Source: an uncultured Ruminiclostridium sp. (GTDB lineage Bacteria; Bacillota; Clostridia; Oscillospirales; Ruminococcaceae). Taken from it: DNA of 60,556 bases. The stretch lies in the NCBI GenBank assembly GCA_949878745.1, contig CATLBH010000012.1:1-60556 (forward strand), in the 5' to 3' direction. A program made the position numbers and the translations under genes. Shown here piece by piece: positions 48,504-56,086 of this stretch (positions within the stretch are counted from its first letter, which is position 1; each line of letters starts with the position of its first letter). The notes below the pieces were generated by a model, which was not told the DNA's origin, searched no databases, and worked only from the letters and a program-made list of their open reading frames with translations.

Positions 48504-51470
48504 TTACCGCATCACCTTTTCGGCGGCGCTTCTCCATTTTTCCACAATGGAATTGCAGCGGTCGAGATCGTAGATATCCGAGGCAGCCTTCAGTTTTTCA
48601 AAGTATTCTTTTCCCTTTTCTGTGAAGCTGAATTTGCTCATCTTATCAATGACTTCGTCTATTTCGAGGGTATCGAAATTATCCAGAGCGTTCTGTATCC
48701 GACCAAGCATTTCCAGAAGCGCCTGACCCTTTACGGCGGTGCTGTCGGAGCCGACTATATGCTTTCCCCATTCGGAAACTATTTCGGAGCAGACGTCGAT
48801 ATCGCTTTCCTCTGCCGCCTGTTTAAGCTTAATGAACAGCTCGTTTTGTTTTCCCGTAAAGGTATAGGAGGACATCTGTTCCACCACGCCGTCTATCTGA
48901 AGGGTGTCGAAGTTGTCCAAGGCCTCCTGCATTTTTGACAGCAGCTCGAACACGTCCGCCGTTTGGGGCGGCTTTTCTCCTTCGTTTTCGCTTTGTTCGG
49001 GGAAATAGGGTTTCAGAATGTCCTTAAGCTTTAAGTATTCCGTAAGCATTTCCTCGGTATGGAGCATAATAAAGTCCACGTTGTTTTCGTTTCCCGCTTT
49101 TTCCAGCTCCGCCGCCAAAGAAGAGAGGTGATCCGCTCCTATCTGTTTTGAAGTGCTTTTCAAAGAGTGAACCTCTATGGTAAAGTCGCGCCATTTTTCG
49201 TTGTTCTTATGTTCAAGAATCGAATTGCGTTTTTTGTCTATGGCGCAGTAATATTCCTTAAGCACCGTGCGGTAAAGCTTTTCGCTTCCCAAAAGGGAAA
49301 TGGCGCGGCTTACGTCCAGCTCTTTTATATTGGCTATATTGGTATCTCCGCCCTCGGAAATATGTATTTCCGGTATATCCTGTACCGAGCCGCCGGAAAC
49401 GTCGGTGACGGGGAGTATTTTGTCTTTGGGCAGCCATTTTTTCAGCTTCGAGAGAATGTCCTTCATTTCAATGGGCTTTGCGCAGAAGTCATTCATTCCC
49501 TCTTTTATGAACATCTGTTTCGCCCCGCCTATTGCGTTGGCGGTAAGGGCGATTATCGGTATATCGTTATAGCTGGGAACCAATCGGCGTATGATATGGG
49601 TGGCTTCTATACCGTCAACCTCCGGCATCATATGATCCATAAAGATAAGGTCATATTTTACTTTATGTATGGCTTCTATCGCCTCGGCGGCTCCGGGTGC
49701 GGTGTCGGTATGCATACGAAGCGGTTCGAGAAGCCCCTTGGCTACCGTCAGGTTCACGGGGTTGTCGTCCACCACCAGAATATGCGCGTCTGGGGCGATA
49801 AAGGTAAAGCCGCCCGCCGAATCGGATTCCTCGGTACCCGTAAATATATCCGTAAAGCCCATGGCGTTGTAAATGCTTAAGGAATATGCGGGCTTACTTA
49901 TCACCTTTACGCCGGGGATATCCACCAATTCTAAATTGTCGTAATCGGACAGCACTATTCCGTGTATATTGGGGTTATCCAGCAGCAGCTTCTGAACGCT
50001 GTGAGAAAAAAACACCTTTTCCACAAACAGAAAGTCTATATTCAATTCGGAAAGCTCCGTTCCCTCCGAGAGGTCGATACAATGGGAGCCTATGCGGTTA
50101 AGGTCTCTCACAAGCTGTTTTTTCACATATGAATTACTGATAAGTACGGCGGAGGTTATGGGATTTTCGGGCAGCGTAAGGGAGGGAACGTCGTCCATTA
50201 TTTTTTGCGGCAGTTCAACGGTGAAGACGGAGCCTTTTCCGTATTCGCTTGTCACCGATATTTTTCCGCCCATAAGCTGCAAAAGCTGTTTTGAAATGGC
50301 GAGGCCGAGACCGGTGCCTTCTATATTGCGGTTGCGCTTGCTGTCCACCTGTTGGAAGGAGGTGAAAAGCTTCTGAAGGTCGTTTTCCTTGATGCCCACG
50401 CCGGTGTCCTTTATGGCTATGCGCATATTAAGCATATTGCCTTCCAGACGTTCGATTTCCATTTTAAGGTTTATTTCACCCTGATTGGTGAATTTTACGG
50501 CGTTGGTAAGAATATTGAGAAGCACCTGATGTATTCTTATATTGTCCCCGTAAAGACCCTTGGGAAGATCGGGGGGGATATCCATTGTGAATTCTATGTC
50601 CTTGTTCCCTATACGGCTGTTTATGATACAGGTAAGGTCGTTCACCAGCGAGAGGGGGACATATTCCACTTCCACAATATCCATTTTACCCGATTCGATT
50701 TTCGAAAAATCCAGAATATCGTTGATAATTACCAGGAGATTTTTGCTTGAAGCCTTTACCTGGTGAATAAAGTCTCTGGCGGCGGGGGACATTTCCTCTC
50801 TCAGGGCGAGGTCCGCCATACCTATGATGGCGTTCATGGGGGTGCGTATCTCGTGGCTCATATTGGCGAGAAAGTCGGATTTCATACGGGCGGCTTTTTT
50901 TATTTCCACCGCGTTTTTCTGTATAACATATCCCTTATACACCATATCCGACAGGGCGGAGGCGATAACGCAAAGGAAGTTGGAGGCGGTGGCGGCTTTT
51001 TCTTCGCTGACTATTTGCACCTTTTTCACCGCTTCCGCGTATTCGTCGGGGTCGACCCCGATTTCGGCGGCAATTTTCCTGAATTTCTCCAAATCCGGGG
51101 GAGAGGTTAATATCTGTCCCCCTATGTATCCGCCTATCATTTTGTCGCCAGCCATTATGGGGGCGGCGAAGTCCACAAGACCGGCGTGGCAGTAGTAGTG
51201 GGAGTAAGTTTCTCCCGTTTTCAGCCGAAGCTCGGCGCCTTTTATGTCGCATTCCTCGCAGCGGCGGCGGCCTTCCTCGGAGCATCTGGTGTACTTGCAG
51301 CAGAAATCGGTAAAGTTGGTGGGTACGGTTACCGGCGCGCCCTTATCGTCCACGGTCACTACCGCCATGCCCGTCATGTCTCCGAAAGCGTCCTGAATCC
51401 TTTGGAGCATATCTATATCTATAAGGTTGGTTAAGTATAATTCGTTTTTTTCCTCTCTGCTCTTATCCAT
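48504..51470 (-). CDS. PocR-domain hybrid sensor histidine kinase with Hpt and twin C-terminal repeats
   Basis: 988 aa, no membrane helix, so a cytoplasmic sensor. Domains: PocR ligand-binding domain with clustered cysteines (about 12-180, CCKYTRCSEEGRRRCEEC), HisKA with phospho-His H206 in SHEIRTPMN, HATPase (NAVKFTNQG, DTGVGI at 355-360, GTGLGLAIS), a degenerate receiver (about 435-545, no clear acceptor Asp), a true receiver (563-680, D612 in FMDHMMPEVDG), an Hpt domain (H768 in VHSLKSTSKQIGA), and two copies of a 60-residue unit (842-901 and 919-980), each with ALDNFDTLxID. The order allows a full internal phosphorelay. The two RR genes flanking it are probable outputs. PocR domains bind small molecules such as propanediol or glycerol derivatives; the ligand here is unknown. 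Confidence 0.9.
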   Translation of the reverse strand: MDKSREEKNELYLTNLIDIDMLQRIQDAFGDMTGMAVVTVDDKGAPVTVPTNFTDFCCKYTRCSEEGRRRCEECDIKGAELRLKTGETYSHYYCHAGLVDFAAPIMAGDKMIGGYIGGQILTSPPDLEKFRKIAAEIGVDPDEYAEAVKKVQIVSEEKAATASNFLCVIASALSDMVYKGYVIQKNAVEIKKAARMKSDFLANMSHEIRTPMNAIIGMADLALREEMSPAARDFIHQVKASSKNLLVIINDILDFSKIESGKMDIVEVEYVPLSLVNDLTCIINSRIGNKDIEFTMDIPPDLPKGLYGDNIRIHQVLLNILTNAVKFTNQGEINLKMEIERLEGNMLNMRIAIKDTGVGIKENDLQKLFTSFQQVDSKRNRNIEGTGLGLAISKQLLQLMGGKISVTSEYGKGSVFTVELPQKIMDDVPSLTLPENPITSAVLISNSYVKKQLVRDLNRIGSHCIDLSEGTELSELNIDFLFVEKVFFSHSVQKLLLDNPNIHGIVLSDYDNLELVDIPGVKVISKPAYSLSIYNAMGFTDIFTGTEESDSAGGFTFIAPDAHILVVDDNPVNLTVAKGLLEPLRMHTDTAPGAAEAIEAIHKVKYDLIFMDHMMPEVDGIEATHIIRRLVPSYNDIPIIALTANAIGGAKQMFIKEGMNDFCAKPIEMKDILSKLKKWLPKDKILPVTDVSGGSVQDIPEIHISEGGDTNIANIKELDVSRAISLLGSEKLYRTVLKEYYCAIDKKRNSILEHKNNEKWRDFTIEVHSLKSTSKQIGADHLSSLAAELEKAGNENNVDFIMLHTEEMLTEYLKLKDILKPYFPEQSENEGEKPPQTADVFELLSKMQEALDNFDTLQIDGVVEQMSSYTFTGKQNELFIKLKQAAEESDIDVCSEIVSEWGKHIVGSDSTAVKGQALLEMLGRIQNALDNFDTLEIDEVIDKMSKFSFTEKGKEYFEKLKAASDIYDLDRCNSIVEKWRSAAEKVMR

Positions 51471-51504
51471 AACTTGTGATCCCCTTCTTTAAAAATTAAA
51501 AGGT

Positions 51505-52659
51505 TTAGTTGGTAAGATTTGTGATAGCCGCCTTGAGCATATCCATATCTATGGGTTTTAAAAGGTAGCTGTGAGGTCTGAGGGACATAACCTCCATTAT
51601 TTTTTCACGGTCGGAAATACCGGTCAGGAAGCAAACGGGGATTTTTTCCGTTTTTTCGTTCACCTTAAGCTTTCGGAAAATATCCGCGCCGGTGAGGCCG
51701 GGCATTTCGTAGTCCAGTATAACCATATCCACGTCCTTGGCCATAAGGAATTTTTCCACCATTACGCCGTTAACCATGGTGGTTATGTCGTATTCTTCCT
51801 CGAGGGCGGTTTTAAGCATTTTAAGCACCGTGCGGTCGTCGTCCACTATAAGAATATGCTTTTTGCCTCCCGCTTTTTTCTCTTGGGCAGGAGGGGCGGC
51901 TTCGGGCTTTTGAGCCGTTTTGGGTTCCTGTGAGAAATCGGTTTTGGCGGGCTGCTGCTCCGTCGGAGCGGTTTCGGGACTGACGGGGTTGGGGGCGGAC
52001 GGTGAGGCGGGCTTCGTTTCGGCTTTGGGCTGGAGGGGCTTGAATTTTACAGGCTTTTTATGATCTTTGAAAATAGGCTCTTCCCAGTTTTCCCATATGC
52101 CGGTTTTTCTTTTCTCATCCGCTTTTCTGACCTGAGGCGCTGCGGAGGCGGCTTTGGCCGACTTTTCCGCGGCAATGGCTTCTGCTCTTCGGGCTTCCAG
52201 CTTGGCAATACGTTCGGCTTCCTTCTCCGCTTCCAGCTTTGCGGCTCTTTCCCTTTGCTCAAGGTGCATGGTCATTCTTAAAATAAGATTATCGGTGGAG
52301 ATGGGGCGTTTTATAACCACGCTAATGGCGGGGCGGGGGTTTTGTTCCAGCTCTTCGTATGTTTCTTCGTCCGCCACCACGAAAATGGGAGCGTCGTTAT
52401 AGAGCGCGTCGCCTCTCAGGGCGTTGGTCTGGGTCAGTATCTTGCTGTATATGGAGTCCACGAAGCAAAGGTATATATCGGGCTTGAACAGTTCGAAATG
52501 CCCCAGTACGTCCTGCCAGCAGTCGGAGGTGCTTAAGCATTTGAAATACGCTTCCGAGTGGGTGATAAAGTCCATTACGATGGACATATTCCTTCCGTTG
52601 ATAAGCACGTTATACTTTCTTGAGGTATTGATGGAGTTCAAAAAATCACAACCCTTCAT
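51505..52659 (-). CDS. two-receiver regulator with coiled-coil and Pro-rich linker
   Basis: 384 aa. The N-terminal domain (about 16-135) has a receiver-like pattern (PDIYLCFVDSI, PIFVVADEET, SVVIKRPIS) but lacks the usual acidic pair, so it is probably degenerate. A charged coiled coil follows (135-170, EQRERAAKLEAEKEAERIAK), then a Pro/Ala/Glu linker (205-262) and a complete C-terminal receiver: DDD at 273-275, D316 in MVILDYEMPGLTG, K near 367 in LLKPID. There is no DNA-binding output, so it likely passes phosphate or acts by protein contact. It is first in the leftward three-gene unit. A TTG at 52641 with AAGGG upstream is an alternative start. Confidence 0.82.
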   Translation of the reverse strand: MKGCDFLNSINTSRKYNVLINGRNMSIVMDFITHSEAYFKCLSTSDCWQDVLGHFELFKPDIYLCFVDSIYSKILTQTNALRGDALYNDAPIFVVADEETYEELEQNPRPAISVVIKRPISTDNLILRMTMHLEQRERAAKLEAEKEAERIAKLEARRAEAIAAEKSAKAASAAPQVRKADEKRKTGIWENWEEPIFKDHKKPVKFKPLQPKAETKPASPSAPNPVSPETAPTEQQPAKTDFSQEPKTAQKPEAAPPAQEKKAGGKKHILIVDDDRTVLKMLKTALEEEYDITTMVNGVMVEKFLMAKDVDMVILDYEMPGLTGADIFRKLKVNEKTEKIPVCFLTGISDREKIMEVMSLRPHSYLLKPIDMDMLKAAITNLTN

Positions 52660-52799
52660 AATTTTTTGGAAATAATAAAAAGCGCGATGAACTGAACCGT
52701 TAATAACTCGTATATCCGGTTACTTTTTTTGTTGATTCAGGTACATTTTAACACAATTTTACGTTGATGTCAATCCGTTTTGTAACCCTTTAAAGATTT

Positions 52800-53468
52800 T
52801 TAAGCGGATTTTACGTTTACCACCGTAAGCGTTGTTCCCGATACCTTAAAGCTTATCTGAAACCCGCCGAAGGCGAAGGTGTAAATTCTGTCGGGATCCT
52901 CCTGATAGGAGGGGCGGGGATCCTGGGAAAGGGCGGAGACAATTCCCTTTTGTTTCTCTTCGGGTATCATATTCAAAAGAGATTGGGGAAAATCCACGGA
53001 AAGGGAGCCTTGCAGGCTTTGAAGGGCGAAGCCGCCTATGGCTTCGGGATAGGAATCGGCATATGGGAGGTAGGGCTTTATGTCCAGAATGGGGGTGCCG
53101 TTCATAAGATCCGCTCCAGACACGTGGAGGACGGGGGAGTTTTCGGCATCATAGTCGATTTTAAGGAGCTTTACCGCCGAAAGGCCTATGGGATTGGGGC
53201 GAAAGGGGGATCTTGTGGCGAATACGCCCATTCTTTTGTTTCCCCCCAGCTTCGGGGGACGGACGGTGGGTGACCATTTTCCCTCCGGGGTTTGGGAAAA
53301 CCGCCATATCAGCCAGATGTGGGAGTAAAGATCAAGGCCACGGAAGGCTTCTTTTACCCGGTATTCGGGGGTGAAGACTATCAAGGAGGGGAGATCGGTC
53401 AGGCCGCTTTGGCGGGGGATTCCGAATTTTTCGGTGAAGTCGTTTTGTATGTGGGCTATTGGGTGCAT
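52800..53468 (-). CDS. trmO: tRNA (t6A37) N6-methyltransferase TrmO
   Basis: 222 aa. TrmO/YaeB family: HIQNDFTEKFGIPRQSGL at the N-terminus, LDLYSHIWLIWRF, then VRPPKLGGNKRMGVFATRSP and the FRPNPIGLSAVKLL motif, with GTPILDIKPYLPYAD further on. The family methylates t6A at position 37 in certain tRNAs using S-adenosylmethionine. Ends in a short beta domain, as expected. AAGGA lies about ten bases before the ATG. Isolated gene between the phosphorelay unit and a pair of R4 repeats. Confidence 0.92.
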   Translation of the reverse strand: MHPIAHIQNDFTEKFGIPRQSGLTDLPSLIVFTPEYRVKEAFRGLDLYSHIWLIWRFSQTPEGKWSPTVRPPKLGGNKRMGVFATRSPFRPNPIGLSAVKLLKIDYDAENSPVLHVSGADLMNGTPILDIKPYLPYADSYPEAIGGFALQSLQGSLSVDFPQSLLNMIPEEKQKGIVSALSQDPRPSYQEDPDRIYTFAFGGFQISFKVSGTTLTVVNVKSA

Positions 53469-53526
53469 TTGTGGGGCGTCCTTTTCGGTTTATTTTTTGG
53501 ATTGCAAAAGGGTTTGGGAGTAACGG

Positions 53527-53660
53527 GACGGCGCAGCCGCGAGTGGAGCGGAGCGGAATGAGCTGACGCGAAGCGTCGGAAATTTTCCGTCAGGAAAATT
53601 TCGGCTGCGCCCGCTGCGGTGGGGCAGCTTTGGGGTAGGGACGTTTTTTGCGGATGAGGC
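53527..53660 (-). repeat. R4 repeat, copy 3 (short form)
   Basis: GGCGCAGCCGCGAGTGGAGC, core hairpin TTTTCCGTCAGGAAAA, and GGGGCAGCTTTGGGGTAGGG align with the GC-rich end of R4. Convergent with copy 4, 130 bases away. Confidence 0.65.
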
Positions 53661-53787
53661 GCGGGAACGGGACTTTGTGGAGGCGTGGATTGTTTAATGA
53701 AGGGCAATCGCAGGCGAGGGTGTTTTCCGTACAGGCGGCGAAGCGATATTTTGTGAAGCTTAATTTTTCCATATGCCAATCTCTTTC

Positions 53788-53942
53788 CGCTTGGGTTCCA
53801 TCAGGAAAAACTGCTCTCACGCCAAAACTGCCCATCAGCGGGGGGCGCGGCCCGGAATTTTCCTAACGGAAAATTCCGCTCGGTTCCGCTCCGCTCCACC
53901 TCGGCTCACTCCGCTTGCGCTCCGTTCGCGGCCGCGCCTTCG
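53788..53942 (+). repeat. R4 repeat, copy 4 (short form)
   Basis: CGCCAAAACTGCCCATCAGC, core TTTTCCTAACGGAAAA and CTCCGTTCGCGGCCGCGCC, inverted relative to copy 3. The two fill the 53469-53988 gap between trmO and pth; the 125 bases between them show nothing. Confidence 0.65.
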
Positions 53943-53988
53943 CCCTCTTCCCCGCCGCCTTTCCTCATACCTAAACACCTCAAAACCT

Positions 53989-54624
53989 TCAAGCCCGATT
54001 ATACAAATTCATAGCCTCGTTTATCTTTCCCTCCACTATCAGCTCCGCCGCCTTAACCGCGTTCTTCAGCGCCGTTTCAAGCCTTTCCCCTTCCTCCTTA
54101 CTAAACCTCGACAACACCCAATCCGCCAAATCATAATCCTTATTGGGCTTCTCCCCCACTCCTATCCTTATCCTCGGAAAATTATCGCTGTTCAGCCTAA
54201 GAATAATACTCTTCATTCCGTTATGTCCCCCGTCGCTTCCTTTCCCCCTTATCCTCAGCCGTCCCACGTCGAGGGAAATATCGTCATATATCACCAGCAC
54301 CCTTTCGGGAGGAATCCTATAAAAGCCCGCCGCCTCCTCTACCGCGTCTCCGCTGTTGTTCATAAAGGTGGTGGGCTTCATAACCAGACACCGCTTCCCC
54401 CCTATATTCAATTCCCCCGTCAGGGATTTGAACTTAAGCCTTTTAAGCTCGGCGCCGTATCCCTCCGCCAAGGTTTCCGCCGCCATAAAGCCGCAGTTGT
54501 GACGCGTATCCTCATACCGCGTTCCGGGATTTCCAAGACCCGCTATTATAAATTCAGGCGGATTAAGCCCCTCTTTTTCTTTTTTGTTCTTTTCAAGGGC
54601 ATTAAATATATCGAAAATAGACAT
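53989..54624 (-). CDS. pth: peptidyl-tRNA hydrolase
   Basis: 211 aa from the ATG at 54624 (MSIFDIFNALEKNKKEKEGL); a GTG 20 codons upstream is also in frame but less likely. Pth motifs: GLGNPGTRYEDTRHNCGF with the catalytic His and nearby Asn, KPTTFMNNSGDAV, VIYDDISLDVGRLRIRGKGS, and GGHNGMKSII. It releases peptides from stalled peptidyl-tRNA. The N-terminal 20-residue charged extension before the usual start is a small peculiarity. Complete. Confidence 0.94.
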   Translation of the reverse strand: MSIFDIFNALEKNKKEKEGLNPPEFIIAGLGNPGTRYEDTRHNCGFMAAETLAEGYGAELKRLKFKSLTGELNIGGKRCLVMKPTTFMNNSGDAVEEAAGFYRIPPERVLVIYDDISLDVGRLRIRGKGSDGGHNGMKSIILRLNSDNFPRIRIGVGEKPNKDYDLADWVLSRFSKEEGERLETALKNAVKAAELIVEGKINEAMNLYNRA

Positions 54625-54718
54625 GTTTTCCGTCCGCTTCTCCTCTCTTTTTAGGGAACCGCCGATTAAAGCGCAGCGTAACACAATCAGACTCGTGAGT
54701 ACGCCGCTTTGTGTGTCT

Positions 54719-54815
54719 TATACTAATCCCTTTTAAAACTGTTGGATTAGTGCTTTGGGTGCAATCCCTTTTTAAACTGTGTGTATTTCGTCTGTTTAAA
54801 AAGGGATTGGTATTA
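54719..54815 (+). repeat. R1 two-hairpin repeat, copy F
   Basis: First hairpin CTAATCCC/GGATTAG, linker TAGTGCTTTGGGTGCAA, second hairpin TCCCTTTTTAAAC/GTTTAAAAAGGGA, right end GATTGGTATTA. It touches copy G, which is in the opposite orientation. Confidence 0.88.
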
Positions 54816-54931
54816 TACTGATTTTTAATCAATCTGTTGACAAACAGATTGATTAAAAATCACACCCAAAGCACTATTTGCAAATCATTCCAAATTTTAT
54901 TTTGTCTGTAGTATGATTTGCAAATAGTATT
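54813..54931 (-). repeat. R1 two-hairpin repeat, copy G (divergent stems)
   Basis: Read on the minus strand: AATACTATTTGCAAATCAT with its partner ATGATTTGCAAATAGT, linker TAGTGCTTTGGGTG, second hairpin GATTTTTAATCAATCTG/CAGATTGATTAAAAATC, right end CAGTATAATA. Stem sequences are unlike copy F, but the linker is the same. F and G form a tail-to-tail pair upstream of the tyrosine T-box. Confidence 0.85.
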
Positions 54932-55073
54932 AATCAGCGGTTCCTTAGCATACATATTCATTTTATCATATAACAAATTATTTTTCAATGTAATTTTCGG
55001 TGAAGGTAGACCCTATAACGGTTATATTTTTGGTTAATATTGCTTGTTTATGACAAAAAAGTTATTTACGCTA

Positions 55074-55102
55074 TTGACAACGGGGGATTTTTATGTTAAA
55101 CT
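55074..55102 (+). promoter_or_regulatory. promoter of the tyrosine T-box operon
   Basis: TTGACA (55074-55079), 17-base spacer, TAAACT (55097-55102). Places the transcript start close to 55109, just before the T-box leader. Confidence 0.7.
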
Positions 55103-55108
55103 GTAAAA

Positions 55109-55475
55109 AACACCATAAAGCGACGAGGAAAAAAAGTAGCTTGCCGTTATGTTGTCAGAGAGCCTCCGGGCGGTGCGAGGAGGTCGGCGGCGGCGGGCGA
55201 AATACGTTTCCGAGCGATCCTGTGAAAAAACGCGATTTGTTTTTAAAAAAAATTAGGAACAAATTTCGGAATCAGCGGGATACGGGCGAGCCCGTTACAG
55301 CTCAAAAGCCTGTTTTCATTACGCGAATTTCGGACGCAACGATTGCAATAATCGCAGTAATAATGATTACGCGCTTTGTTAAGGCGGCTTTTTGCCGTAA
55401 ATTGAGGTGGTACCGTGATTAACATCGCCCTCTGTGAGTAAATTCATTAGCTCATTGAGGGCGTTTTCATTTTTT
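55109..55475 (+). promoter_or_regulatory. T-box riboswitch leader, tyrosine type
   Basis: Stem I parts AGAGAGCC (55157-55164) and GGTGCGAG (55172-55179) are typical. A probable specifier UAC (Tyr) lies at 55203-55205 in GCGAAATACGTTTCC. The T-box sequence GAGGTGGTACCGTG is at 55404-55417; its UGGU can pair with the ACCA end of tRNA(Tyr). A terminator follows: CGCCCTC (55426-55432) with GAGGGCG (55457-55463) and a U-run. Uncharged tRNA(Tyr) should prevent termination and allow expression of the GNAT and tyrS genes. An open frame across this leader is not a gene. Confidence 0.9.
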
Positions 55476-55506
55476 GCATTTTTTATATCGAGAGAAGGTG
55501 GTAACA

Positions 55507-55587
55507 GTGGAATTTACAAATAATTCCGCGGATTACGGCGAATATTTTCCCGATAAAATAATTTATGAAAAAGGAAAATATTTATGA
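55507..55587 (+). CDS. 26-residue Tyr-rich mini-ORF coupled to the GNAT gene
   Basis: GTG at 55507-55509 preceded by AGAAGGTGG; the frame encodes VEFTNNSADYGEYFPDKIIY and six more residues (EKGKYL), then TGA in the ATGA overlap with the GNAT start at 55584. Four of 26 residues are Tyr. It lies after the T-box terminator, so it is only made when tRNA(Tyr) is uncharged. Whether it is a translated peptide, a translational-coupling device or a chance frame is not decided by the sequence. Confidence 0.45.
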   Translation: MEFTNNSADYGEYFPDKIIYEKGKYL

Positions 55588-56045
55588 TAAGAATAGCCGA
55601 AATAGACGACAAAAACGCGCTTGTGGAGCTTTTTTCCGAGCTTGTGGTTCATCATGTGGAAAAGGAGCCCGACTTTTTTAAAATGCCGGAGCGGGATTTT
55701 TTTGAGGAAGGAATAGCCAAGGCTTTTTCCGAGGAAAATATGGAAATATGGGTAAACGACGAGGACGGAATAAACGCTTACGCCCTGTTGAAAATTATCT
55801 GTATGGATTATCCCGACAGATATCCTTACAAACTGTGCCACATAGACTGCTTCGGAGTAAAAAAAGGGGCAAGGCGTTCCGGAATCGGAACCGCCCTTAT
55901 GGCGGCGGTAAAGGAAAGAGCCAAGGAGCTGGGCTGTTCCCAAGTTCAGCTCAAGGTAAACGTTTCAAACGCAGAGGCGGTTAAATTTTACGAAAAATCG
56001 GGCTTTACCGCCCACGCCATAAATATGACGGAAAAGCTTAAATAA
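55584..56045 (+). CDS. GNAT-family N-acetyltransferase under T-box control
   Basis: 153 aa. GNAT fold: IRIAEIDDKNALVELFSELV at the start, the acetyl-CoA loop VKKGARRSGIGTALMAAVKE (pattern RRxGIG), and VNVSNAEAVKFYEKSGFTAH at the end. It transfers an acetyl group from acetyl-CoA to an amine; the acceptor is unknown. Position between a tyrosine T-box and tyrS means it is made when charged tRNA(Tyr) is scarce, so a link to tyrosine or aminoacyl metabolism is possible but unproven. Start ATG overlaps the mini-ORF; AAAAGGAAA lies just upstream. Confidence 0.85.
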   Translation: MIRIAEIDDKNALVELFSELVVHHVEKEPDFFKMPERDFFEEGIAKAFSEENMEIWVNDEDGINAYALLKIICMDYPDRYPYKLCHIDCFGVKKGARRSGIGTALMAAVKERAKELGCSQVQLKVNVSNAEAVKFYEKSGFTAHAINMTEKLK

Positions 56046-56086
56046 TAACGGTAAAAATAATTGCGAAATAAGAAAGGAACAAAATT

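Noticed and set aside
17650-54931. CRISPR array
   Set aside because: R1 copies are widely dispersed, not tandem, with no regular spacers and no cas genes in the window.
55093-55422. 109-codon open frame
   Set aside because: It covers the T-box leader, whose RNA motifs and terminator explain the sequence.
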